Shown: positions 25,201 to 41,504, counted from the first letter of the stretch. The stretch: DNA of 64,000 nucleotides from Poecilobothrus nobilitatus (GCA_947095535.1 OX352774.1:30396496-30460495), one strand, 5' to 3'. Program-made: numbers and translations. Notes: generated by a model not told the origin, from the letters alone.

Positions 25201-28200
25201 GCTATCACCGTGGCATAAATATAGTTCTCATCGGATAGGTTCGCCAATGTTTTAGAAGACTCACTGCGGAGCTAAAGTCTAGTGATTACTGATACATTAG
25301 CTCAGTCATCATTTTAGTCCTTCATCTATTATTGACATATAAAGAAAAATAAAAGTAAAAATCTGTAATACGGTTTGAAAAATTACAACAGAGAGTCAAA
25401 AAGAAAAAGTTAGTAAGTAAAACAAAAATTTTCTCAAACTTTGGATTTGAAGACTTTGTATATTTTAATATTTGTTAATTATATATTAATTATATTTTTT
25501 GAGTTATATTAAATAGGTATGTTGAAAATATATACGTAATAAAATATTTTGGTAAGATTTTTGGTAATTATAAATGATTATGGGAGAAATTAAGAAAAAT
25601 ATTTTGATTGGCAATGTAGAAGCTGTGTAGAAGAATCAGAAGCAAACAATTCTTCCTTTTATTTGAAGAATTCACGTCTTGTGATCGATTTGTTATATCT
25701 TGTATTTTAGTTGTTATACAGATACTATATAATGGTCTAAGAATTTTATAATACCTGTTCTGTAAATAACACTATATTACTCCTTTATATATGCTTCAAG
25801 TCAATATGGTATACTTATCATTAAACTTTTCCTGTAATACACATTTTATATTCACCATTACAATATTATTATTTCCTTTACAAAACATAATTAAAAAAAA
25901 AAGAAAAACCAGGAAAAAAAATTTACTATTAAAAAATACTTACTATAAATATCACAATTTTCACCTTCATAATTTGTACTAAAACAATCACATGATACAT
26001 CATAATAATGATTAGTACAACGTGAACCAACAAAACATAAATTCCAATTGCTATGACATTTATTAATGCAACCTTCATTAACATTTTCATGTTTTGTTGC
26101 TATTAATGGCATTATTGGTAATAAATCTGATGCTGCTTTACCCGATTTTAATGTTATTTTTCTTATACAACCAACAAATGATTCAATTATATATTTGACA
26201 CCATGCAGTTTTTCTTCAGATGATAATCCTATAAATATATATATATATGAAGGACAATTAAGGATATCATTAAAATAAAATATTTTTTTTTTTGTTTAAA
26301 ATTTTGAAAATTTGTTAAGTAGTTGATAATGGTATACAATTTAAAATTTGTGTTAAAATGAATGTGGATTAGTGTTTGTGGATTATCATTATTATAATAT
26401 AAAATTAAATACATAAAAAAAAAAAAAGGAAAAAAATAAAAAAAGGAAGAAAAGAAAAAAAGGAAAAAAAAAATAAAATTTGAATTAATTTAGTTTGTCT
26501 TTTTTATTATCATTTTATAATTATAAAATTTTTCAAAAAAAAAAAAAAAAAAAATAAAATAATTTTAATTGCATAGACAAGTAACGAAAATCCGGAAATA
26601 GAACAAAAGAACATAAAGAAGTCATTAAATATATAAAAATAACAATTTCCAAACTTAGTTGCATTTTAAATATTTCGAAAAGATAAAAAAAAAAAAAAAA
26701 AATTTTTTTTTCCTTTAAATTTCGTGAAAATTTAATTTTATTTGGTAACAATTTTACTATTCCTATATATTAAATTGAAAATGAACCAGGATAAAAGAAC
26801 CAAAATGACTGGATGATAGGAAACGGAAGTTTTTTTTTTTTTTTAAATATAGTTAAGATTTGCAGAATATTAAAATTTTTTTTTTTTTTTTAGATATTTG
26901 TTTGATGTCCTTTGTATATGAAATGTTAAAGAAGAGAAAAACTTATTTAAAAAAAAAAAAAAATATAAATTGTATGAAAAAAATTTTAGAGAAAATTTTA
27001 GAGAAAATTTTTAGAATTAATTAACAAGAGTTTTGTTTTTTTTTTTTTTTTTGGTATTTTAAATGAGATGCTGTATATAACTGTAATTATATTTTAAAGA
27101 TTGTTATTTTCATTAAATTGATTTGAGTTCTAGTTGCGAACCTATAAAATATCTTTTAAGATTTAGAAATACATAAGCAGATAAATACATATATAGTTAC
27201 TTTTATGTTAAGAGATAAGAAAACTATTTTTTTTTTTTTCTTTTTTTAGATATTTGAAAAAAAATTTTTTTTTTTTTTTTTATTGTTCAGCGGTTGTTTT
27301 TTTAAGTTTAGAATTCAAAATGAAACTAAACTTAGAATTCAAAATGAAATTAAAATTGGCAAAAAGAACAAAAAAAAAAAAAAAAGAGGAAAAAAAACTT
27401 GTATTTTTTTGTGGATAATTAACTCTAATTTAGAATTTTAATTATGCTCATGGGTTTCATAAACTTTTTTTTAAGGAATAAAAAAATTTTCTATAGAAAA
27501 ATTTATTTTTCAACTTATATTAGACTATTAGAGGATAATGAACTCAAGTTTGAGTTGTAAGAAATGTTTTTTTCTATTTTTTTGAAAAAAAAAAAATATT
27601 TTTTGGGAAATTTAAATTTTTTTTGGATTAACATAAATTATATGCAGAAAATGGATAGTTTTGAAAATCTCTTTACAAAAATTAATTTTAATTAAAATAT
27701 TTTAATTAAATGAATTTATTGTAATATTATTCGTATTTTGACGAAAAATGGTTAATTATCATATAATTATAACTTCATACACTTTATAAAATTTCTGATA
27801 TCTTTATACCCGTTTAATAGTTCCGAGTATATTAAAAATTTTGTTTTTTTTTTGTAACAGATTAAAAAAAAGGGCGATAGATATAATCTGAAGTGTATAG
27901 AACGGATTAGAATTGAAAAATTTGTGAATTAAATTTTCCCCGCCTGTCAGCACTACAACTTAAAAACTGAGATAGCTAGAGCCATGTGAATAATAGCCCG
28001 TGTCTTCGAATTTACATAAAAATAAGCACAAATATTTTTCAATTAATTTGAAGGTTTCCAAATAAAAACAATATTTTTTTGTTTAAATTAGACCCCAAGT
28101 TTGGGTGCTAGTTTAAAAATTTCCTGAACCTACTTTATTTATTTTCAAAACTTATAAGATTAAATTAAGACAAAGCTTGAAATTATTGGATCAAGATTTG

Positions 28201-31200
28201 ATGTAGATACCATATGTAAGGTGTTCTATTTACTTTAAAAATATTGAAAAAGTACAACATTTGCATATTGGCATATATGGGTTGACAAGGATAACCTTTT
28301 TTCTTATATTTTTCCAAGGGTAGATGGGAATCATCGAAAGTCACTATAGATGAGTGAACAGCACGAGTTCTCTATGAGTGTGTGGAAATTTAATCGACTA
28401 AACATCACTTCCCTTTTTTGACCAAACAATAGGTTATACGATCTTTAGTACTCATGTACTGCTTGATCAAACTGCGTTTTAAACTCTGTATTAAATAAAT
28501 CACTATAAAGGTCTGGCGATAAAATAAAAGAAAACAAGGCAGAATGTAAGCCAACGGTTTGTAAAAGCGCACATTTCCCAAAGATAATACAAACTGATTG
28601 TGGCTTGAACCAAAATTTGAAAATCTCATATATGAAAAAAATGTGAAAATAAAATTTTTTGGCAATTTTGAGAAGCTGTAAGTCCGGAATCCTATATAAC
28701 TAAGAAAAACTGTTAACACACGTAAAAATATATTACTGAAGCTTTAATTTTCATGTCTTGCCAAAGAAAAATCTGTACAGGTGCCTAAGTTGCAGGTGTT
28801 TCAAAATAACAAATTTTCAATTTTTGAGCCCTAATAGCTCATAAACAGGGGGCGATCCAAAAAAAATTTCGGAGGAAACATACTAATTCTTAAAATTCTT
28901 TCATATCTCAAAATTTCAAGTTGCTAAAACCCTACCGGAGTTATGAAGGTAGAAAAATCGTGGTTTTCACATAACGGCAAAATTTGGGTTTCACATAACG
29001 GTAAATTTAAATACTAAATTTAAAAACCTTGTATAATTTTGGTATTGATTTGCAAAGACAAAGAAAATATCTGTCGAATGTTGTTTTTCAGATTGAAAAA
29101 ATCTTAAGAAAAACATTAGATATACGAATGTAAAAATAGGGTTTTTTAAAGTTGGAGGGCCTGCAACTCCGTAATGGTTGGGGCTATATGAAAAAGTTGT
29201 TCTAAATCATTAATTTTTTTATGAGACCTACCCATATGGTTAACTTTTTTTTCCTCTATCTTTAACGGCGTAGAAGTTTTATAACAGACGGTCGAACAGA
29301 TGGACGGACAGAGTGAAATTAATAAGCACATTTTTTCAAATTTTTTTTGAAAATGTGCTAAAAACTGTATCCTATTCAAATTTTTACAAAAACTTAAAAA
29401 TTAATTTTTATATGTTCTTTCAAGAATAAAGTAATTGAAGCTAGGAAAATAGAATTTGTAGAGAAAATTTTATTTTCTATTTTTATTTAATAAAATCGAA
29501 AATTTCCCAAAGGACTATAAATTATTAACTTTTCATTATGAATTAGAGATTAGGTCCACCCAAAATTATCTAAATTTTGTATAGTATAATTTTGCCACAT
29601 CTTTTGCTTTTATGGCAACTAAGATATTAGAGTTGTATGGTCTTGATTTTATGTTTGAATAACAAAATATTCTTTATAATCTCTTAGATTTGAATTCATA
29701 AGCACTGTAGGATTTTTAGCACTAATCCATCTGTCTTTTAAGTCGATAAACAAATCTGTGGTTTGTATTTTTATTTTGATTTAAACATTATATACATATT
29801 CAACTTTTAACTCAAATAATTTGTTGACAGATAAATAATTGACAAAAGATTTTAATCAGTAATGGATACCATAATACAAATACATAATTTTAGTATGTTT
29901 TAGTAAAAATAAAATCCTTTTTTTGATTTTTATGTAACACTGAAGGTGAATATTGAACATTTTTTGATTTTAATTTTTTATTTATGGGATTTTTGTAATG
30001 GAACAAAAAATTTAAAAAAAACATGTTTCTTAAAATGTTTTTACGAAATTTCAATCTTGTCAACTTTTTCTAAAAAATTCTAATCTTCAGTATAACTAAA
30101 AACAGAAAAATTTGTATCCTTGAAATGAAATATTTATTTTAAGATAAAATTCAATGATCACAATCGACAGTAACCACTTATTTTTATTTAGGGACAATAA
30201 CCTTGTAATTGAATACTTTTAACTAAATTATACTGTAATATACATTAAGGATGAATTTTTTTTTTAAATATAGCTATATAATAATATATTTTTGTTTTTA
30301 TAAAATTTGTTATAGTATAAAATATGAATATTAGATTTAATTAAAACCTTTTTTTTTTATATTTTTCTAGTAAAAGGATACTTTTTTTCAAAAAAAAAAA
30401 TAAAAAAATAAATAAACTCAATAGACGACAGATCATTATAAACTCAGCATTTTAAAATTATAAAATGTACTTTAAATTTTTTTAAGCTTAGAAGTCAAAA
30501 TTCTGTAAATCCTTCAGACAGGATAATCCTTTTTTTTTGTTTTTTGTATCTTTTAAAAACTTACCTCCTACTAAAACAACAGATGGTAAATTTGTTGATA
30601 CACCGTAATTTGTGTCATGATTTAATCCTTTTAAGTAAACTTCTTCTTGACTGTTATCGACACGTGCAATCAATCTGGCACCATGTACATCAATTCGTAC
30701 CTTAAAAAAAAAACAGAACAAAAACGAAAACAAACTTTTCAATTATTATTAAAACATTTTTATTTTAATTATCTATTAACAAATTAGTTTTTCTTTAATT
30801 GGTACCCTGAAAATTGAAAAACTGGAAAAAAAAAACTTCAACTATTCAAATTTAAATTAAATTTTTTTTTTTTTATTATTTAAAGAAAAATTTTCTTTTA
30901 GAGTATGAAGGAGGTAAAAGGTTTTTCAAAATTAAAAAATTAAATTACCATTACTTGGCTTATTTACGTTTTTTATTACTTTAATAACATTTAAAAAGTT
31001 TAAAAAAAAAAATTAAATTGATTAAATTTAATCTATAAAAAAATGAAATGGCAATTCAATTAAGCTAATGAATTTAGTAAGTGCTATTGACTAAATTTGT
31101 CCTTCAATCAAAAGAAAAAAAGGAAAAGGAAAAATTGTAGTAATAAAAGAATTTTGATTATAAAAATTTCATTGAATAATTATTTTTATTAATTATGTAA

Positions 31201-34200
31201 ATGTTAAAATTGATGAGCCAAGAAGTAAGAGATTTTTTTTCGGATCATTTAATTTATATTAAAAAGAAGGAAAATATTTTTTATTCTAAATGAAGGATAT
31301 TCTGTTTTTTTTTTTTTTTTTTTTGCAATTATTATTACTTACAGTGACACTATGCCATTCATCACGATTTAAACCTTCACCAACTGTAACACTAGTTGAA
31401 TGTTTACCAAATACATGTACAACTTTTAATTGTCCTTTCTCAACGATAACATATAAAGCATATGGTGCTAAATCAATTCCGTCAGGATTTTTAACATTAT
31501 GATAGACTAGTAAACCATGTGGTAGACGGGTTCGAAAATCAAATGAAATTTCACGGCATAATCTGAAAAAATAAAATATAAAAAATAAAACAAAAAGTTC
31601 TTTAAAGTTTTTTTTTAATATATTTAATTAAAATTTTAAACTTTGAAGTGAAATTTAAAGATGATTAATATTTTGAAATTTTAAATAAAATGACATTGCA
31701 TTTTATGTTACTTTAAATTGGGGCAACTTATTCTTGACCATTAACCTCTAATTAATATTTTATATTAATTCTATAAAAAAAAATAAACATTAATTAAAGT
31801 TATGAAAATTTTTTGAAAAGAAATTTTGCTTTTTTTTTTAAACTTTTTATTTTTGAAATTTTTTATTTTTACAATCCAATATTTTTAGAGATAAAAAAAA
31901 AAGAAAAATAATATTTTTTTATTACCAAAAACCTCAAAAGAAGAAAAAAAAATTACATAAACCAGATAAAAAAACAAACAAGGAAAACAAAAATTGGTTG
32001 GCCTTAATCATTTCATCAAACGGAAAAGTTTAAAGGATGCTTTAAATTTTCTTTTTTTCTTGTTTTTCTTTTTTGTTTTTGTAATTTTGTATCCTTTCAG
32101 CTGAAAAAGGATTATTAAAATATTTTTTTCCCCTTTAAGTCCTTGAAGAATCCTCTTGTTATAAAGTTGTTTTTGGTTGTAATTGTGATTGTTGTTTTTG
32201 TTGTTGTTGTTAACAACAATCATTGAAATCATGAATTAAAAACCACATAAAAAAATTCTTTAATTTCATAATTAACATTTTTTTGTTTACAAGATATCAG
32301 AAGTTTTCTATGGGTACAGAAAGCAAAATATTTAATTTTTCTAAAAAAGATTTGCATATTTATAGGAGGTTGATAATATTTGCAGAGTACTAATTAAAGT
32401 AAATCTTATTAATATTTCCGAGTGAACTGAAGGGGAATGTTTATGAATCGGATAAAAATTCTATTTAAATATTCATATGTAAACGATTGAACTGTAAAGA
32501 AAATTAATGATGGATAAATTTTCCATAAAATAAAGAATTAATTCGATAAATAAATTGCATGAGAATTTTAAAAACTCCAATAAATGAAAAACAAAATTTA
32601 AAAAAAAATGTACTGATCAATTTTGCAAATTTCAGTATATTTGTGATTCCTAGAAAAAAGTATGAACTTCCTAGAACGTTTTACTTCTAATGAGAAAAAA
32701 TTAAATGGAAAATCTAAATAAATGTTATTGAGTTCTTTTATCATTTTAAAGCCATATTGAATATTTAATATATTGAGTTTATTTTATTGAGTATTTTTTA
32801 ACGATGTTTATGTACATTTATATTGTGTACAAAGAGAAAATTAGAGTTATTATAAGATAATTTTTCTGGCTCTTAAGTCAAGAAGAGAAGCAACCACAGT
32901 CGTTTTATTTTATACAAAAGTTTCGGCGACTAGCAATAATGCCCCTGAATAATGCGAATTTTTAGAATTCGACTTTATTACCACTTTAAAAAGGAAATAA
33001 TGCCGAATCGGGCTTGTTTACGTTTTCCAAATATTTAGTTGTTTCTTTTGATATTGACATGATATATGAGGAGTTGAAGTAAAGTATTGAATTAGGGGTT
33101 GAGGAATTTTAAATACGAAATCAGAGTTACAGTATACGCTTTTTTCAGAATATTTATATATATATATGTTCTGGAAAAAGAAAATGATATGATTTTGAAT
33201 CTACCTCTCCTCCTAATTCATTATCTCGCAACTATACAATTTACCGACTGTAAAATGTCTCTGAATTGGGAATGCATTATGCACTGCAAATGATATGCAC
33301 GTTCGATAGCGCATTTTCCCGAGCTGGCCAGAAAATAGAAAAAAAAACAAATCAACATTCGACTTTATTTCCTTTTGAAAACGGTAACAAGGTTAAATCC
33401 TCAAAATTCACGATTTCCACTTTAATTCCACATCGAAACGGTAAAAAAGATGATTCAGCATTATTTTCCGGCGCATTATTTTATGTCACCGAAATTCCAC
33501 TCCGCTAGAATATCTTGATTGTAGTTTAAAAAATTGAAAATACCAGTACACAAAATTAAAGAAAAAGAGCCTCATGTTTACAATATAATAAAATAGCAGC
33601 TCTTAATTACTGTAGAGGGACATTTTATGGGAATATTACGATATAATATATACCAAATACCGATACCAAACCTCATAAGAGGAAGCAATACCTAAATTGT
33701 TTCAATTAAGATTAATAATATGTTACTTAAAAAATTTTTGACGAGTGCAATTGAATTTTGAATATTTTTAATATCAATAACAAAATTCAGGCTTTCTTTA
33801 AATATTTTCATTCAGCTGTAAAATTTAAACTTATATGACTTATATAGATAAATTCAAATATATTTACAATATAATAGAAAATTTTTCTCAAATTATTCTA
33901 CAAAATTAATTGAATTTCTAATGAAATACTGTAAGAAAATTAAAAAAATAAAACGTAATTTTAATTGATAATTCCAAAAATTTAATTTTCATCTATAGTT
34001 TGCTCAAAAAAAAAAAAAAATAATTAAAGAAAAAAATTGGTCTATTTTCTTTTCGAATTGTATTAAAATACAAATTTGTGAACAAATTAAAAAAGAAAAA
34101 TTCCCGAATTTTTAAACTGAAAAAAAAAAACATTTGAATAAATTTCAGTATAAAAACCAAAAAAACAAAAAAAAGAATTTCCATCTTTTCAACATTTTTC

Positions 34201-37200
34201 ATTCAGATCTGAACCAAAAAATTTAAAAGAAAAGTAACCTCAACCCTTATGTAAATACAAAAACAAAATAAATAAATAAAAAAATAACAAAAACAAAAAC
34301 AAAAAAAAAATAAACAAAGAATACTAAAAAATGTTATAATTCTTTACATTTTCTTTATGCATATTTCTTTTACTAGATGGCATTACAATTTTCACTAAAG
34401 AAAAAATTAAATTTTACAAAATAAAACCGAATTACTTTCAATAGCACTTTACAGTACTTATAACAATTAAAAAACATTGAAGGAACCATTCAAATTAATT
34501 CACCAAAATGTATATGAAATTTGTTTTATAAAAGGTTCTGTTTTGTGTTATTTTAGTGTTACCAGTCTAATGTATTTGTTACAAAAAAAAATGGGACAAA
34601 ATGTATTACGATATTTATCTGTTTATCGTAGTAAGATCAGTATAAAATCCCCCAAAAATCGAAATCCCCGGGGAAAAAATCCCCAAAAAACAAAATCGCG
34701 AATGACAAAATTCCCAAAAACCAAATCTCTAAAATAAAACATGTTTTTTTATGCATTTAAAAATTGTAGTATCAATAAATTGTCCTATTTGTTGAAATAT
34801 GTAAATATGTCATATGTAAAAAAAAAGTTATTAAGAGAAATTTTTGAGTTGAGCACAAAATCAGGGTATTCCCTTGTGGTAGAATATTTACTATATAGTA
34901 TATATTATGTGATTTTGTGAATTAAGAGGAATTTTAGAGTTGTTTGAAAAATTTGTATTGACCCCACCAAAAAAACCTTAATACATCACTGATGTCAATA
35001 TCAAATTTTATCATTGGAGATTTTGTCTTTGGGATCTTTGCTTTTGGAGATTTTGTTTTTGGCGATTTTGTTTTTGGGGATTTTGTCTTGGGGATTTTGA
35101 ATTGGAGATGTTATGACCAACCCGTTTAAGGTTTTAAAGATGCTTAAGCTAAGTTTTCTGTGATATTACTTCCTTGAGAACTGTTAATAGTAATGCAGTC
35201 TATTTAGTTGAAATTCGTAATATGTAACAATAATGGCATTTAGATGTTTGTCATATAATAAAATATGTTTGTCCTATAAAAATATTTATATTTTTCCATA
35301 TCTATTAATCTATATCCCCAATAGTTTATTTGTTTTTAAGAATTGAAAAATTAAAAATAAGAAATGCTTGTAAAGTTTTTAAAACAAATTTTAAAGTGTT
35401 CCGAAGATAGAAAAGATATTCTCAAGTTCATTTAGTTAACTTAACTTTCTTTATCTGTTTCTTAATAATTTCGAACACTTGCCAATATGATACTTTTTGA
35501 CTTAAACAATTGACAATCTGAACAGCAATCTGTTACTTTTGGTAAATCATGGGCTTAAAAAAGTATTGTATCACGGTATTTATTTTTCTTTAAGAATCAC
35601 TTTACTATTATCTTAAACTGAAGAAAAGAAAATTACCAAAAATTCAAAGTTTTTTTTTGTAATATGCGTCCAACTTTCCATTTTTTACTGCGGTTTTTAC
35701 TATGCCCTTATTTCATTCTTTGAGTTTACTGTGTTAGTCATACAATATATCTAACAAATTTTCAATATTTCTTTATACCACATCACATCGATTACCTTCA
35801 AAAAATTAACTAACAAAAATATTAAAATAAATTTAATATGGATTTATAAAATAAATGCTGTCCTGACAAATTTTCACATCTGAACACTTTATACTTATTA
35901 AATTGAAAATAAAGAAAAAAAAAGAAGAAAAATAAAAATTTTTGGACATAAAAATGTTTTTAACACTTTTCTATTTTTCTCTGATAACTGCAATACATAT
36001 TATATAACACATCCCCTATCACTGAACAATTGAAAAATATGTATAAAATTTGAAAAGAGCATCTAAATATAAGATGTATACCTATAGTTTAGATACATTT
36101 TAAAATTTAAAAAATAGAATTTTGATAGAATGATAAAAAAAATGTAACGAAAGAAAATTTACTATAGAAAACAGCTAAATTTACTTAAACGATGATGTGT
36201 ATACATATATATATATATGTATATAAATTATATATCTATATACATGTTAATGTACAAAATAACCGTTTAAATGTAAATGAAACCAAAAGTAATTAGGAAT
36301 GAAAAGATAAAAAGTAGTAAAAAGAAAACAACAAAAAAAAAAAAAAAAAATATAATGGAAATGTAGGATATACCGTTAAGCGTCTCTTTTAAAAAGCAGA
36401 CTGGTTTCCATTAAATTCTAAACTGTAAAAGTTTTTCTATTGTAAAATATTTAAGGTTCTCTTGTGTAACATAATGGTTCTTTAACGGTTTTAAAATTAT
36501 ATAACGGTTTTTTTTTTGTTTGATGGTTATATTAATATTAGTATAAAAATTTTATATTAAAATATTTGGTATTGTATAGAAATTTTCAATGTTTTAGATA
36601 GGTTTCAATCCTTGTACTTTTATATATTTTGGTTTGTTCTGTATTGAAGATTTGTTCTTTTGTTTTTATTTTTTGTTCTTTCGTAATTCATTAAGAATTC
36701 GTTAGATGGGCTCACAGTTCGTAATTTTATGGAGAACTATCTATAGATATGTACAAAGTACTATTATTAGCATTTTTTTTTCTTTTTCAAATTGCAATCA
36801 GCAAATATTTTTGTAATAATATAACAAAATTTTCACTTTAGATTGATCGACGAATACTTAGATTTCAATTTGCGGCAATAGGTTTATATTTTTGTTTTAT
36901 TTATTTTCGGTTTTTTCTTTTATGAAAATTCTTTTTTTTTATGGTATTTTTTTATATTCTCGATTAATTTCTTGTTTGTACTTTAAATTCATTTTAAATT
37001 AAAATATGTAAATAAATATTGAGTTAAAAATTAGTGCTTTTCAATCAATTAAAAATTTTTAATATTAATTTAATATTTAATAACGGTAATGTTATTAAAA
37101 ATAGAACAAATTAATTCAATATTTGCAGTATTATTTAACAACAAGCTTTAATTGCATATATATAGGAGTATAAAGGGGAAGAATCATTTTTAAATGTTGC

Positions 37201-40200
37201 AATATTTATATATTATTTTACGATAACGTGTATATCGCTGTCTAAAAATAACCACTACACTTCCTTTGATTATTATTCTCTTACGGTAGTATTATAACTG
37301 TGTTTGTGATAGTGTGTACAAAGATTTTTTTAAGATAGGCGACTATTCAAAAATTAGGAAGTTTTCGATGCATATACTTGAAAATTTTTGTGCACTATCA
37401 TAAATTTTTGAAATATTCAGAAATTTTATCTACATTATTAAATCTAAGATAGGTTGCGTTAATTATTTTTTTTGACTTTCCATTCCTATAAGGATCATGG
37501 GCATCAATAATTATCAACAATAAATGACTTATATTGTTCATAATTGACTAAGGTTTCGTTTCTGAAATCAGTAATTTCGCTAGTCCATTGATTAGTAATC
37601 TATATCCAGCAGCGTTTTCAAATAAAACGTCGGCGTCTTAACCACTACACCATTTAACGTTAATTATTAAATAACTTACTTATAAAAATTTGCATGTAAT
37701 AAATTTTGATTCATAATTGATTATGTTCAATAACGCGAGAGAAAATGAGACTATCACGGTCTTGGTGCTAAACAAAAGTCAAATAAAATTAATTAGAATC
37801 AATTTATTTGGTTAAATTTGTTTTACTGAGAATTAATATTGAATTAATGTCATCATCCTCTCTATAATGCTTGAATTTTTCTTTAATCCTTTTAGTCAAT
37901 TTCCTAATTATTTGAGTCAACATTAAGAATTATTTTTTAATAATTATTCTCGAATGTTTATTTAACTTTAAAACCAACAAAAGATTTTTATAATTTATAT
38001 TAAAAATTCTATACGACCTCAAAGATTATTAAAACTGTCTCGATAATTTAATTAAGAGCTTCTATAATTTAATTAACACCTAACAGTTTATAAGAGACTA
38101 CAAGAGACTTGAATAAATTTATAGAATGTCGCCAGTGATACAAAGCCAGAATTATAATAATTAACCGCTGTGGTTAAATTTCAATAAATTAATCTAACTA
38201 ATGGACAATGTATTTAACATACATAATTTACATTAATCTATACTAATACAAGTAAAATAATAACTCATTTTATAAATACACGTGAATAAATCTTTGCCGC
38301 AAAAACAAGAAAAAATAGTTTAAGTTAAATTACAAATAAGTAATTGCCCCGAAATTTAACATCTGAAAGTAAAATTTTGAGAAATAGTAAAACGAAATTC
38401 TATTTATCCAATATCTTATAAAACAAAATTTCGGAATCCTTTATGTTATCAATATGTAGTAGAGAGATTTCAAAGTCATCAATATTACCCCCTTGGTAGT
38501 GTCATATTTTTACTAACTAAACTCACCTCCCCCGTTATCCAATATAATGGAATGAATCTCCTAACGTAGTATATTGGCTAGAAAATCGGAATAGAAAATA
38601 TATTAGAGGAATGCGGAAACTTTGAATTGAGAAGTGGGACTGTAAGGAAATAATTACGAATCCACCTATTTTTATTATCCACCTATATTATCAATCGCGT
38701 AGCTAACAACAGTTACAAAATTCTGTAAGTATATAACAAAATAAAATTTCTACTTATTTTTTTTTTTTATATGATCTAACTTTTGTTTGAATCCATAATT
38801 CTCCGATTGAAAGACCGGCAACATAGCCACTATCCCATGAGTCAGATGATTTGAAAAATTAAATATTATTTCCTCATTTATACGAAAAATTTGATATAAA
38901 CTTAAAACTGCCTTGCAAAAAAAATTTTCAAATAAAAAAAAATTCGTTATTAAAAAAACCATTGAAGGGCGGAAAAAAAATCCTTGTCGTGTAGATTATC
39001 TTTTTTTTATTTTTTTGTTTTTGCATTAGTATTTGTGGTTTAGTTACGTGGTACCCATCATGAGCATACCACATACTATGCGGCTACATACGTTTAACGT
39101 TAGTAACTAAAAATCAATAAATAAAAATTTAATTAAAACAAAAAAAAAAAAAAAAAAAACAATTCCGGGTATGCCATGGTGCTGTTTTTCTAAATTCAAA
39201 TTGATGGTGACTTCTTTTGTGTATGTTGTAATTTAGAGTGTTAAAAATTGTGAAAAAGAAAAAACAAAAAAATGAATTAAAACTTGAAAATGCACTTAGA
39301 TTAAATGGACGTTAACGTGTTTTTAAAAATTTTAAATTTATATAAAATGGATCAAACTTTTTTTTGTTAGTTTAAAAATAGAACTGATATTTCAATATGT
39401 GTTGAGGTTTTTTTTTAAAATGCATTTTTATTAAATAACACAAAAGTTAAATTGAGTTTAAAAAATTTGGGTGAATAAATTCTTTTAGAAAATTTTCTAG
39501 AATAGGACAGCTATATGGTATATGGTATACTTTCAACGTGGAAAATGTTGGCCTATTTTTAAATAATATTAATTTTTAATGGAAAAAATTTATTGTTTTA
39601 GTAATTGGTTCTAATGAATTGACTTAAAAACACATATAAGTTAATTGATAGAAAAATTTGTAAAATTGTTCTGGAAAAAAAAAAATGGAATGCAGTTCTA
39701 AAGATATTCTAAGTTGAGTTTTAAAATTAGAAAATTTAAAAATGAATTTGACTACCAGTATTGTAGTAAATATCAGTATTGAAAATAAATATCATGATAA
39801 AATTAAAATAGGATTATAAGGTTTTTCCTTCGATCATATATACATATAAATATAGTATAAACATAAAAATGTATTGAAATTAAAAAAAAACAAGGTAGAA
39901 TGTAAACCAACGGTTTTTAAAAGCGCACATTTCCAAAATTATTCTGCTGTTTCGAAATATTCCATAAAAGGAAACCCAAATACAGGGTGTTTCAAAAGAA
40001 AATTGAGTTTGAAATATATTTTTTTCATTTTAAATCATTTTGAACCTTCATAACTGATGAGTATATGGAGATCATTTGTACACAAAAATTAAAGCTGACA
40101 ACTAACTCTACAAAATAAATTTTTTTTTTATCTCTCTCGAACCTTTCAAAAGTTATAGATTTTTTTATGAAAAGTTGCTAAAACATCTTTAACCCCTCAT

Positions 40201-41470
40201 ACCTCGAAAAGAGTCCAGAATAGACCCCCCTCCCTCCAATACAATTTTTTTTCGTCTCGATAAGCCCGATCACCCATTTCAAGGAAGACCATCAAGTCGG
40301 AAACACCCTGTATATTATGGAAGGGTTTTTCCTTTTAACAGTTTACATATTCTATATTGTGTTGATATGCTTGGATAATTTTCAATATCGTCGGTCTATC
40401 TTATCACCGATTTATTGATACCTATTAAAAAATGACGGAAGTTGAAATTTTTAAGAAATTTTATATTGTGCTTAAGTTATTAAAATATTCAGAACGGAAA
40501 TTAATCAGTGCAATTCAATATATTTAAATCAATTGCCACATTAAAATAATAATGACTATGTTAGGTTGGTTGGCTGGTTGATTTTCATGGCTCATCAATG
40601 CCAAGAAAATTCAATTAGCACAGCCAAATCGCCGTTTTGATACCATGAGCTCGTATATTTGGTTACAAACTACTTTCTATAACAGCCCGTAGAGCTTTAA
40701 TTGTACTTTCGAATAACCGATTTAAGTTTGAGAGTGTAGAGAATCCTTAGATTTCATGTCTGATCAGATTTCATGTATATCTAGGGTCGGACATTCGCAT
40801 TTATTGAACCTTTAAGTTTTATGTCTCGCCGAAGAAAATTTTTTATAGGTGCCTAAGTTACAGGATAAGTTATAGCTGAGAAAGTTTATACTAATTCTAA
40901 AAGTTATTTCTGCCCTAAAATTTTGAAGTCTCTATCTAAAAGCGTTCTGGAGTTATGAGGGTAGAAAAATTGTGCAAAATTGGTTTTCACATAACGGTAA
41001 ATTTAAACACTAAATTTAAAAACTATATATATAATTTTGATATTAATTTACAATGGTAAAAATTTCATACGTATTTTCATACAAGATATACGTATTTAAT
41101 ACTAAGGCTTTTTCAAAGTTTGAGGAGCTGTAGCTCCGTATTCGAGTAGGCTACATCAAAAAGTTGTTCTACAACATTAATTTTTTTATGAGACCTACCC
41201 ATGGTTACAATTTGTTTTCTCTATCTGTAACGGTAAGTTTTGTTAAAAGGAAGGACGGACGGAGGGACAGAGTGAAACTAATAGGTACATTTTTTAAAAT
41301 TTTTTTTGAAAATGTACAAAAGAACAATTTACATTATAAAGTAGAATAATTAAAAAATTATTATATTAATAATTCCATTCATTAAATACTAAATCATGTA
41401 ATAATTAAAATCATAATAATTATAAAATGCTTTGTAAATTTAATTATATATCATAATTATAATATATATT

Positions 41471-41504
<34 letters not shown>

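Noticed and set aside
28405..28719. 104-codon minus-strand frame
   Set aside because: Most of it is the complement of a family A repeat in intron 4, and the other family A copies do not keep the frame.
29146..29379. 77-codon minus-strand frame
   Set aside because: It is an antisense shadow of the family A 3' end.
33266..33508. 80-codon plus-strand frame with fairly normal base composition
   Set aside because: No recognisable domain, antisense in intron 2. Part of it (TTCGACTTTATT) recurs near 32,970, suggesting an old repeat.
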